The translations under genes were made by a program, and so were the position numbers. A stretch of 64,000 bases of DNA from Arabidopsis thaliana (lineage: Eukaryota > Streptophyta > Magnoliopsida > Brassicales > Brassicaceae), in the NCBI RefSeq assembly GCF_000001735.4, contig NC_003076.8:9486001-9550000 (forward strand). Reading direction: 5' to 3'. Below are positions 45,082 through 55,286 of this stretch, piece by piece. Within the stretch, counting starts at the first letter, position 1. Each line of letters opens with the position of its first letter. Below the pieces are notes generated by a model. The model was not told the DNA's origin. It searched no databases and worked only from the letters and a program-made list of their open reading frames with translations.

Positions 45082-45844
45082 TACAACGAAACAGAAGGAA
45101 TTAAACGAAATTAGAGAAAGGGGACTAATCAAATAAAAGCTTGCAGAGAAGAGAAGTAAGCGTTAGTAAACAAGTTAGAGAAAGAGACAACGACTAATCA
45201 AATATATTCGAGCAGAGAGAGCGAAGAGAGCGAAGAGTTTTGTTTAGCCGCTGAGAGGGAAGCGAATGATGAAGAACATATATTGAAAATAGTGGAATCA
45301 ATTTAGTTTTTTTTTTGTTGCTGTCCTTAAATTATATAGAAAATGTTTACTACAACGGTTAGATTGATATTTGTAAAATCGGATCTAATTTATATTTCCT
45401 CTATGATATCAAACATACAAAGGATTTTTATTAGACGTGATCAAAATAAAAAAAAGAAGAAGAAGGATTTTTACTACAATTATTGAAAAACCCCAACGGT
45501 TAGATTAATATCAGAACCGTGTTACACAATTATCAGATTTTATTTTCTCTCTGATAAGCTACTTCTTTCTTTTTTTTTTTTCTTTTTTTTTGTGTAAACA
45601 ACAATTAAGGGTTTTTGCTTACCTTAATTAATTATTTAATTATTACCTTACAACGGTTAGAAATCGGATCTGATTTTAGATTACATCATTAAATGAAGAA
45701 ACGATATGGAAATCGATCGAATTTAACAAATTCTATATAACCCTCTCAACTTTCACTGAATTATATCGTTCAGAGTTTATTTTCTCTTTGAGAAATAACT
45801 GAAAGCTTCTTTTTCTTTCTTTCTCTGTGTAAACAAACATCACA
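45082..45844. promoter_or_regulatory. shared divergent promoter of CDC20.3 and AGL54
   Basis: AACGGTTA appears three times: 45354-45361, 45495-45502 and 45652-45659. The middle copy sits in CCCAACGGTTA (45492-45502), a complete match to the mitosis-specific activator element YCYAACGGYYA bound by MYB3R factors in G2/M genes. A TATA box for AGL54 is at 45734-45740 (TTCTATATAACCCT context). The minus side toward CDC20.3 has no clear TATA box but a GA-rich leader. Confidence 0.7.
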
Positions 45845-46408
45845 ATGGATTCTTCAACGTCTACGAAGAAGAATACCAAATTGTTTGTAAGAAACCAAAC
45901 TTGTTTCAAGAAATCGTCTCTGTCTTCTTCCAATGCAAAAAAGACCACGAATTTGTCGATGAGAGAACAGACCATGTTTAAGAAAGCCTTGGAGCTTTCG
46001 ACTCTGTGCGACATCGAAGTCTGTGTCATATACTATGGTCGTGACGGAAAACTCATCAAGACATGGCCGGAAGATCAATCTAAGGTTCGAGACATGGCAG
46101 AGAGGTTTAGCAGATTACACGAGAGAGAACGATGCAAAAAAAGAACCAACCTTTCTCTGTTTCTACGTAAGCAGATCCTCCACGACAAGAAATTGTCGGA
46201 GAAAGTCTTAGAGATGGAGGATTCGTTAGAAAGTGGTCTACGGGTACTACAAGATAAGCTTCTGTTACTCCAACCCGAGAAAAACCAGACCGAGTTAGGT
46301 CAGAGCTGTGCGGTTTATTCCACAACGTATCCATTGTCTTCTCCTTCGCTGATTGAGGATCATCAACATCAACAACAATGGACAGAACCATTGTCAAACA
46401 CAGAGTAA
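45845..46408 (+). CDS. AGL54: Type I MADS-box protein AGL54, prematurely stopped in this sequence
   Basis: 187 codons, nearly identical to AGL53 over residues 1-180 and with the same doubled front segment (LFVRNQTCFKKSSLSS, then LSMREQTMFKKALELS). The frame stops at TAA 46406-46408, where AGL53 has CAA (Gln). In the same frame beyond the stop, 46409-46693 continues with the AGL53 C-terminus almost intact, ending SFADPMMFSYN. A single C-to-T change therefore removes about 95 residues. The MADS core is untouched, so a shorter protein remains possible. I recall the locus as At5g27090. It shares its promoter region with CDC20.3. Confidence 0.82.
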   Translation: MDSSTSTKKNTKLFVRNQTCFKKSSLSSSNAKKTTNLSMREQTMFKKALELSTLCDIEVCVIYYGRDGKLIKTWPEDQSKVRDMAERFSRLHERERCKKRTNLSLFLRKQILHDKKLSEKVLEMEDSLESGLRVLQDKLLLLQPEKNQTELGQSCAVYSTTYPLSSPSLIEDHQHQQQWTEPLSNTE

Positions 46409-46939
46409 GACCTATCAACGTCATCATTGAGTCAACATGAGAGCAAATTTTCAGTCTTTCCCTATAACCATGATGATTGTAGCTTCTGTCAAATCCCTAA
46501 CTCTGTTTCTAGCTTTGAGCAATCGACTTTACTTGGGGAACAAGGATCTGGTCTAGGAAGTAACTCTGATCTTCCTCCCATGGTGTTTACTCCTCAGATG
46601 CAGACACAAACCCCACTTGTCCCCTTTGATCAGTTTGCGCCATGGAATCAAGCACCATCGTTTGCAGATCCAATGATGTTCTCTTATAATTAGGTCTTGT
46701 TGTTCCAAGATCTGTTCTTTGACTTGGTCAACGTTCTGTTATTTTCTATTATATATTCTCAGTTTAGGTTATGAGTTTAATTTGTATGTTTTCTAAGTAT
46801 GTATGAATGCTATTTTTTCAAGTTTTAAAAAAAGTCTTGGCTTCTTCTATATTTGTATGAGTCTACAATTTGAGTTTGAAAACCTGCTTTATTAAGATCT
46901 TTAATATACAATAGACATTGAAATGAATGCTAGATGTAC

Positions 46940-47720
46940 ATAATTTATGCAGATAAGCCAACTAATTGAGTAATTGAGCTTGTCTCGGTGTGATCTTCAG
47001 TTTAATTTTACGAATCGATTTAATGGAAGAGAAGATAATAGGATAAGCAAATTACTGCAGCTTCCGACAAAAGATGATGTCAAAAGTAGTGTTTTGTCCA
47101 AGAGGTGGAGAAACTCTGGCTTCGTTGAATTTAGATTCCAATGAATTTCCAGATTACAATGCCTTAGTGAGTTTTGCTGATAGGTCTTTAGATTCCTCTA
47201 AGGATTCATGCTTGTACAAGCTCAGGTAAAGTGTGTCCGGAGGATTGAGAATGAACAGTTTTGTGTCAGTGTCACGTGGTGGATAGATTCTGTAGTTAAG
47301 CGTTAACTTAAGCATCTTGATGCTACGTATCATGTGAAGCGTTAGAGTTTTAAAAGTGATTCCACTAAGTCTTTATATATGTTAGACATTGGTGTACTTA
47401 AAGACTCCATCAGGTTTTGATGCGTGATTTCGAGTCAGTTTCTTTACCTTATGTCTAAGTTCATGTGTTTAGAACAGAATGTATAAGCCAATGGTGAAGC
47501 TATACAATTGCTTATCTTGTCTTGTTCAGTTCTTGAAGATTTGAGCATTGCAAGAAGGCTAGATGATAATGTTAAGGTTTTAGGAGTGGACTTCTCAGTC
47601 ATTAATCAGTCTCAGTGTTGAGTTTCATGAAATGAAAGCTGGTGCCCTTGTTTTTGATCATGAACAGAGGTTTAAATTGATGCCTCTTGTTTGTATGGAA
47701 GCTCTTCAATATTTTGTATG
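46940..47720 (+). pseudogene. F-box/LRR gene relic behind AGL54
   Basis: Homologous to the relic at 34850-35720. Recognisable pieces: LPTKDDVKSSVLSKRW (about 47060-47110), CVSVTWWIDSVV-like, and the later LEDLSIARRLDDNVKVL segment around 47530-47590, typical of F-box/LRR proteins. Several stops and frame changes are present. Confidence 0.75.
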
Positions 47721-49159
47721 GAGCTGCGAGGAACTGAAATTGCAACCTTAAAGACTTTGTTCTAACTGAGATCTAAAACTAAAATCAGAGAAGACCAAAG
47801 AATCAGTGAAATCGGAGAGATTAGACGGAATACAAAGATCGATGAATTATACACATACCAACCAGAGCATAGAAAGAGAATCGGAGCAATATCAAAGGTA
47901 AAACTAGGCAAAAAAAGGAAGAAGTAAGGGGTAAAAATGAGAGGATTAATCTACTTATTCTATGTACAACAACAACACAAGAACTTAATTTAGTACGCAG
48001 AGTTTAATATAGTCAATTAGCCATTATCTAACCAAGTAGAAACTTGTAGGCATGTTTCCATGTTTGATGCAATAAGGTAAATCGAAATAGTTAATAAAGG
48101 ATTCAAAAAGGAAAGAAAATAACATTACATACTCCTGACTCACAATAAGATCCTGTCATCACTGGAAAATCAACAAAATTTCAGCCTAGTCATACTAGTA
48201 GGTAACTTATAATCCTATAAGCCAAAGTAAGCTGCATAAACCAAACTAACCACAAGCACTGTCACCATTGAAAATCAACAGAATTTACAACTTTGAATTC
48301 CAAAACGCTACATAACCTAGAGGTAAGAGCTGCATAGTTAGTTACTGGTGGTGGATGAAAGAAAATTAACTTGAAGCTAAACTAAACTAAAGAAAATTCT
48401 AGCATTCACAACGTCATAAGCCAATGATAATTATATGATGCAAAACCAATCAACGAAACATATTAGAAAGAAGGAACCATATTAACAAGAACAAACCCAC
48501 AAATATCCTTAAATATAATTCAGTCACAATTTAAACTTTAAAAACAAAATCATTTATTCATGGATACAAGACTTAATCTGATAAAAATTAAATCAATAAT
48601 GGAGTATCGGAGGAGAACGATTCGATTTTTTGTGACCTCGGGCTGTTCGATCCACCGTGATCTCATAATCTCCACCGACACAGGGTCTCAACGGCGACTA
48701 ACGGGCCATCGTTACCGACTGATTCCATCTGTTTCCCAGATCCGGTAAGCTTTTCTGGCGCTAGACAACGAACTTGTATCCACTGTAAATTTTGCTTTCA
48801 ACTCACCCTTCTGGATTGTTGTTCTTCTTATTGGCATGCTTCGGTGAGTTGGTTAGGTGTAGATTCAACGTTTATTCTGAGCTGATTCTTTGACTTTGTA
48901 GTTTCGGGAATTCAAACTATCTGTGGGTTAATTTTAATCTGTAAAATGCTCTTTGCTTCTTTGACTGCATAATTTTTGCTATAGACAATCGGTGCTTTAG
49001 GTCATTAAAGGGGAGCAGATTCTTAAACCTTTTTTTGTTTTTATCACAATGAACAATGATCATCAGGATCCTCGGAGGTGTCTCTTTTGTTTGGAATTTT
49101 CAAAGATGTAATGAAACCTTTGTTTGAAATAAGAAAGGAAAACAATAGATGTGCTAACT
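47721..49159. other. intergenic stretch between the F-box relic and GLR2.1
   Basis: No supported gene in 1.4 kb. A 62-codon + frame at 48560-48748 is followed by GGTAAGC, a possible donor, and could be a leftover first exon. I see no acceptor or family match. The right end holds the GLR2.1 3' UTR. Confidence 0.4.
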
Positions 49160-52100
49160 TTAATTGCCATTGTTTACTGCGTTTGCTCCTTCTTGGCCAT
49201 TCTTTGGCATGCCTTGACCTGAGGAGCATTGACATTTCGTCACATCTTTTATGTATGACTTTTGATCCGGCTCATTGAACTTTTCCCACAATACTCGCAG
49301 GTTCCTTTGATTTGGGTTCTCCTTCAAGAATTGATACACAAATTTCAACAATGCCATAGTGCAAACTATGGCGGCAACAAGGAATAAAACCCAAAAACTA
49401 TCAAAGCCAAGTTGCCGGAAGGATACTGAAGGATTTGGATCGGGGTTGGTGAGTGGATCTGGGCAGCTTTCATCGATTGGCTTGAACCATGCATTCTCGA
49501 GTTGGTTTGCCTTGTTCGACTCTTCCACTTTTAGAATGGCCCTTGAAATATCAGCCACTAGAGGGGATCCAATGGGAAAGACCTGCAGAAGAAACTTATG
49601 GTTTTAGCATTAGGTGCAAGATGACTACAAGAGTGAGTTCAATGCAAAGTTATGGACTTACAAAGCCTAATCCATCGACCTTGAACGGAGTTTGAACCAT
49701 TTTGTACTTGTTACAGTATTGTCCCAGAAAAATTCTCACGTAAGGTACTTCCATTAAAACCGCAGAAACACCACCTTCTGCTTGTCCTTTGCTCAGTAGC
49801 GCATCACAGTGTTCTGGTGACCCATAGGATACAAGACTAGCCTCTGAGAAACCTGAGTCCCTGAGTCTTCCCAAAATGAAAGAACTTTGATATCCAACAG
49901 ATTCTCCTTTTGCCAGCAAGCTATTTATATTGGTTACCGTTGGATGAAGGTGTTGTGTTGTAAGAAGCGACGCCAAACTAGCAGTGTAACTCTGAGTTAA
50001 CACAAGTACTAAGAAGTACCAAATGATAACCACGACCCTTGCCCAGAAGCTAAGCACTCGTTCTCCTGTAGATGCATTAAGGTGTAAGCAAGATGACATT
50101 TTTGGAATAGGTGCAGCACTAAAGTATGTGAAAAATGAGCATTGGCAATTGCAGTGTAATGGACAGAGGGAGCTTACTCGGCGCAAAGACCATAATGGAG
50201 AAAGAAAACCAGAAGATAGTGCTGAGTTGATACTGGCCAGGCCCATCAAAGTCTGGATTTACCCTATGTTCAAGAACCCATACGACAAGACCAATAATGA
50301 AAAAGGACAAAAGGCTGATTAGCCAAAGTGCCAAAGTCAAAGGCATCAAAAAGATGGTACTGCTTCTTCTAACACTGTCTTTAACAGGGACGACAAGACC
50401 TACGCCTGATGGTGTGTATGGCAATGAGAAATCAACATACATTGACCTATTTGACGATATTGTTGTATCTGCCACAACAGCATCATATTTCTGCTCCAAA
50501 CATTAAGAACACAGACGTGGTTTCAACAACCCATCTTAGTAAAGATTGAGCAGATAAAGAAAAATAAATGGTCAGTGTCTCTCACCCCAAGATACACTTG
50601 GTAGACTAAGGCATCATAACCACCATCTTGGAAAGGAATGAAGTCATAGGAAATATCATAGGGAATCGCTTGAATTACAGCCTCAAAGTAGTCGATGCTG
50701 AATCCACTGAAAATTGTTGAATTGGTGATAGGATCCCTAGTAGCTTTCACAAATTGTTGAAAAGTGTTATTAACTGGGACGCCTATCTGCAGCCTTTTCC
50801 CATTTGTCGGGATTTCCCATCCTTTGGGTACGGAAGTAGTGTCTCCAGGCCATATAATTGGTCTGAGTCGATCTTGCCAAGAAGAGAAAGTGGTCTTGCT
50901 AGCTGGTTTTTGGTCCACGTTCTTAAAGAGACCATACTCTTTCATCCAGAATCCTATGGTCCTTCCTCCTTGCCCATTCACATTAACAATCTCAAAGACT
51001 GATGGCTGCAATTCTCCATTGATAAATTGGAAATCACCAGCAAGACCTTGGAACCGAACTCGAGAGAGCGTCTGGAGAAGTTTTGGACCATATTGAGATA
51101 CACCTAGACCCTGGAGTTCAGACACGTTCCTCTTGGCATCCATCTTGACAAATGTCAAATTTGATGTCCCAGCTTCTTCGATGGCCAATGCCAATGCAGT
51201 GGTGGCATCATATGCCCATAATCCATATACGTTCAGGTCAGAAATTGGGAATCTCTTCGTCCATCGAGATCTAAAGTTTTCAAGCTCTTTGGATCTTGGG
51301 ACATAAGTCTTTACACCCAATACCCCTTGCATTGTTTCAATTTCCGTCTCGTTCATGATACTTAGAACATCGGTAATTGTGTTGGTGAGGATCCAGACAT
51401 ATCCTTGTTTCATCAAACCAATTTCCGTAGCTTTCGCAAAAAATCTTGAGGCAAGCAATTCAACAAGGTGGACAACAAATACTCTAGTGGGTAGAGTCAT
51501 CATCCGGAGAAGTTCCACAGATATTTCATCATCCGTGGCATTGGGAGAGATCACGGTCCTATAAGGTATACGAACGTTAATCTCTTGTAACACATCTGTA
51601 AGACGAGGCATTATACCTTCGCCAAATGTGTCGTCAACATATACAGGTGCAACCTCTCTCCAACCAAAAAGTTTGATGATTTCTTTAATGGCGTGCACTT
51701 GAGATGAATCATCATACGTAGCCCGAAAGAAGTATTGACTACGGATGGAAGCGAGGGACGGACTTGTTGCAGAATACGTAACAATCGGCACCTGAGATTT
51801 TTGTCCCATCTCAATCATGAATTGAGCCTGCATCGAAGTCCATGGCCCTAGAATCGCTTTCACTTCCTTGTTCGTTATCAGATCAAGAGCTGTGACAAAG
51901 TCAACGCCAAGGAGTGTTTTGTTATGCAAAAAAAAAACCTTTGGAGGAGAAAGCATAAATGTAGATAAGAAGTGTGCATATGAACTGATGATTGATGACA
52001 CACACGTATCTCAGTGCATGCAAATTTAGAGAAATGGGTATGCGTGTACCTGCTGCTGCTGCGGTAACAACATCATTTTTGGAGTCAACAACGGTGGTTA

Positions 52101-52311
52101 CAAGCCTTGTTTGGGTTTCTGGATGAGAAGAGTAGAAATCAGAAAGAGACATGTTGATACAGAGCAAAGTCATGTTGGAGTAAGCCGTTCCGATATCATT
52201 CACGATTCCCACATTTACATTGGTTATCCTATTTTGTGCTTCTCCGACCTGCATCAGGAAGACGATTACAAAGAAGAGTAAGCTGAGAACGAGGTTGTTT
52301 TCTCTCTTCAT
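49160..52311 (-). CDS. GLR2.1: Glutamate receptor-like channel GLR2.1
   Basis: Five exons in transcript order: 52050-52311, 50586-51889, 50178-50490, 49662-50065, 49160-49582. They give 901 residues, the expected size. A signal peptide (first 25 residues, VLSLLFFVIVFLMQVGEA) precedes an amino-terminal domain of the periplasmic-binding type, then the split ligand-binding domain. Membrane parts follow: M1 (LALWLISLLSFFIIGLVVW), the re-entrant pore, M3 with SYTASLASLLTTQ (the plant version of SYTANLAAF), and M4 (FWVLFLVAAIVCTMALL). The tail is cytosolic and charged. GLRs are amino-acid-gated, calcium-permeable cation channels. I recall the locus as At5g27100. All splice sites are GT-AG. Confidence 0.95.
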
Positions 52312-52571
52312 TTTATTCTTCTTCTACTTAGCCGAAAAAGAATGAAACTTGGTGGTCTATATGTATGCTCTTTGGTGTGGCATGAGACCCTTTGGTAATT
52401 GGAGAAGTCGTGATATTGTTAATTACGAACTTGTTGAATTTATTCCAAAGTATATAATATTTAAGGCAGCAACTTGTTTTTTTTTACATATTCTAATTTA
52501 ACCAACAATTAAAGTCAACCGTTGCAAAGGAGGAGACTTCGTCTCATGCATAATTAACAATAACATAAGAA

Positions 52572-54728
52572 TCATTGACCGGATTCCATGTGACCACTCA
52601 AAAGAGCAAGACACTCATAAACGTTCTCAGCTCGTAAATGAGACCTGTCCTCAGCAAAGAAATGGCACACTTTGTCACTCATCTCAATCCAACTGCAGCC
52701 CGGTTTCTTCCTCAATCCCATTTCTTTCATTTTTAATCTGACTCGTCTTGCTGCATCCCATGACTCACCAGAAGCATACAAATTGAACAAGACCATGTAG
52801 GTTGATGCATCATCTGGATAATTCTCAACAAGCAATCTTGCGATTCTATCTCCCAATGAATGTTCCAGGTGCAAGCAACAAGCAGAGAAGAGAGTACTGA
52901 GAAGCTCTGCATTGTCACTTGTCTCTGGTGTTTGTTGAATAATTTCATAAGCTTCAAGCAACCGACCTGCTCGGCCAAGAATGTCAATCATGCACGAGTA
53001 ATGTTCAATAATAGGCTCGATTCCGTACTTTGATCTCATTTGACTGAAAAATTTGAGACCCTCATCAATTAGCCCAGCATGACCACAAGCTGACAATACA
53101 GCAAGAAGAGTAACCCCATCAGGTTTTAGACCAAACTTCTGCATTTCATCAAACTGGTAAAGTGCTTCTCTGGGTTGACCATGAGATCCATACGCAGAGA
53201 TCATTACCGTCCATGATACAACATCCTTCTTTGGTATACTGTTGAAAATCCTAAAAGCCTCTTTTTCATTGCCGCATTTAGAATACATGTCAAGAAGCGC
53301 ACTCAAAAGCAACTCGTCTGTTTCGAGCCTGCTCTCACTAATGGACAAATGAATCTGTTTGCCTTTCTCTAACGCAGCCAGTTGCGAACAAGCAGGTAAA
53401 ACACTTGTGAAAGTTACCACGTCTGGCTTCACTCCAACACTCACCATTTGGTCATACACTTCAACAGCCTTAAACCAATTACCTACACTGATATAACTAG
53501 AAATCATGACATTCCATGACTCAGCAACGTCCTTCTGTGTCTTTGAAAAGACGGTTTCAGCCAAATTTGCTTCACCACACTTGAAGTATAGATCAATCAA
53601 GGAACAGTTCACATAGATATCTGCATTTACAACGCTTCTAATCACATAACCGTGTATAAATTTTCCATGTAGGAGATTCCGTGAGCGAGAGCAAGCCATC
53701 AAAATGCTGGTCAAGGTTGTCTGACTCGGTCGAGTTCCTTCTATGATCATTCTATTCAAAATCTCAACACATGACTTACTGTCTCCTTTAGCGACATAAC
53801 CTTTGATCATAGAATTCCAAGCAACCAAACTCTTTCTAGGCATTTTCTGAAAAACCTCCCTAGCCACCTCCAAGCAGTCACATTTCCCATACATATCAAC
53901 AAGGGCAGAGTTTACATACTCATCTAACTCAAACCCTTTCTTCACACATTTTCTATGTATCTCCTTCCCTCTCTCCAACCACAACAGCCTTGAACACGCC
54001 GATATAGCCACCGTCAACGAAACTGAATTTGGTTCAAAGCCAGAACTTTCCATTCTTCCAAACAACTCCAAAGCCTTCTCTGCCTCTCCACTTTGATAAA
54101 AACACGAAATAACCGTGTTCCAAGATGCTACATCTCTCTCAGGCATTTCATCGAACACTTGTAGTGAATTCTCAAACAAGTTAAACTTTGCATACATACC
54201 AACCAAAGAACTCGCCACAACCACATCACAAACATACCCACTCTTCACCACAAGAGTATGAATCATCCTACCAAGAAACTCTCTACCCAACGCACCATAA
54301 GCCTTAATCACATTCGGAAAAGTAAACGAATCAGGGACACAAATTGAGCAATTCAACAACCTCTTGAAAACCTCAAGAGTGTCATGAAACATTGAGTTCT
54401 TTGAATAACCAGACATTAAAGAGTTCCATATGTAAACATCCGATCGTATATCGAAGTTCTCGAAGACGTGTCTCGCTGAGCAATGGTCTTTACAAGTAAA
54501 GTAGACATTGATGAGACTTTTGCATAAAACTACGTCTCTTCGTAACCCCAACGTGAGTATTCTCTGATGCACAAGCTTGATTCTTCTTAGAGACTTGGTG
54601 CTATTGGTACACTCTCGCAATAAAGACAACAACTTTGAAGATTCCATTTCAAGTTCACATTTTTTTTTGTCGTGAGAGATTGAAATGTGATCAGTCGCTG
54701 CTTTAGCTAAATTATAAAGGAAAGACAT
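52572..54728 (-). CDS. Pentatricopeptide repeat protein, PLS class, E subgroup
   Basis: An intronless frame of 718 codons. The annotated-type start is probably the inner ATG at 54647 (MESSKLLSLL, 691 residues), which I remember for At5g27110. The outer ATG at 54728 adds 27 residues that are not clearly a transit peptide. About 17 P, L and S repeats run from residue 50 on, with typical ends such as DVASWNTVISC and PDVVTFTSVLPAC. The last 100 residues form E motifs (GCSWIEM, then FFAEDRSH). There is no DYW deaminase domain. Such proteins usually bind organelle RNA and guide C-to-U editing with partner DYW proteins. The target is not visible from the sequence. Confidence 0.92.
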   Translation of the reverse strand: MSFLYNLAKAATDHISISHDKKKCELEMESSKLLSLLRECTNSTKSLRRIKLVHQRILTLGLRRDVVLCKSLINVYFTCKDHCSARHVFENFDIRSDVYIWNSLMSGYSKNSMFHDTLEVFKRLLNCSICVPDSFTFPNVIKAYGALGREFLGRMIHTLVVKSGYVCDVVVASSLVGMYAKFNLFENSLQVFDEMPERDVASWNTVISCFYQSGEAEKALELFGRMESSGFEPNSVSLTVAISACSRLLWLERGKEIHRKCVKKGFELDEYVNSALVDMYGKCDCLEVAREVFQKMPRKSLVAWNSMIKGYVAKGDSKSCVEILNRMIIEGTRPSQTTLTSILMACSRSRNLLHGKFIHGYVIRSVVNADIYVNCSLIDLYFKCGEANLAETVFSKTQKDVAESWNVMISSYISVGNWFKAVEVYDQMVSVGVKPDVVTFTSVLPACSQLAALEKGKQIHLSISESRLETDELLLSALLDMYSKCGNEKEAFRIFNSIPKKDVVSWTVMISAYGSHGQPREALYQFDEMQKFGLKPDGVTLLAVLSACGHAGLIDEGLKFFSQMRSKYGIEPIIEHYSCMIDILGRAGRLLEAYEIIQQTPETSDNAELLSTLFSACCLHLEHSLGDRIARLLVENYPDDASTYMVLFNLYASGESWDAARRVRLKMKEMGLRKKPGCSWIEMSDKVCHFFAEDRSHLRAENVYECLALLSGHMESGQ

Positions 54729-55286
54729 GATTCAAACTACGACGTCGTTTATACTAATGGGCCAAACTTAATTAGGCCCAAAATGATTTATTTTTCTAAA
54801 TTAGCGATGCGTTTTAAAACCCTAGGTTACAAAAACGCGCCGTTAGCAATAAAAACGCAGCGTTTTGAGAATCTCTGAACCTTCTTCAACAACTATAAAA
54901 ACCATCTTAAACCCTAGCAGAATCGCGGCTCCTGATTTTAGCTCTCTCTAAAGCTGTAGTTGTGCGTTAACCCTCTAAGGTACTGAATCTCTCTCGCCCT
55001 CTCTTTCTTCGTTGTTATGGCAAATAAGCTTCCAAAATTCTAAGACTTTGACAAAGTATAGTTCTGTTCTTTGTCGGATTTTCAAGAATTTGAACAGAGT
55101 ATCTGCCTTAACTATTATTCTGATTTGTAAACTTCGAAACAGGGAAAAAGTTTTACCTTGAATATTGTTTCGTACTAGCTTAATGGCTTTAGCTCGTAAA
55201 ACACTAACTTGCAAGTTTGGTGACTTTGAGTTGATTCAAGGGTTTCTCTTAATCTTGTTTTTTCTTCTTTTCAGGAGCTTGTAAAA
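54729..55286. promoter_or_regulatory. divergent promoter and 5' UTR intron of NOP58
   Basis: Site II motifs TGGGCC (54758-54763) and GGCCCA (54775-54780) and two telo-boxes AAACCCTA (54818-54825 and 54909-54916) lie between the PPR gene and NOP58. This combination is typical of Arabidopsis ribosome-biogenesis genes. The NOP58 leader is spliced: a first non-coding exon ends at about 54977 (CTAAG/GTACTG) and the coding exon begins just before 55287, after TTTTCAG. Confidence 0.8.

Noticed and set aside
48560-48748. 62-codon + frame as a gene or first exon
   Set aside because: It is followed by a possible donor, but no acceptor, second exon or family could be found.
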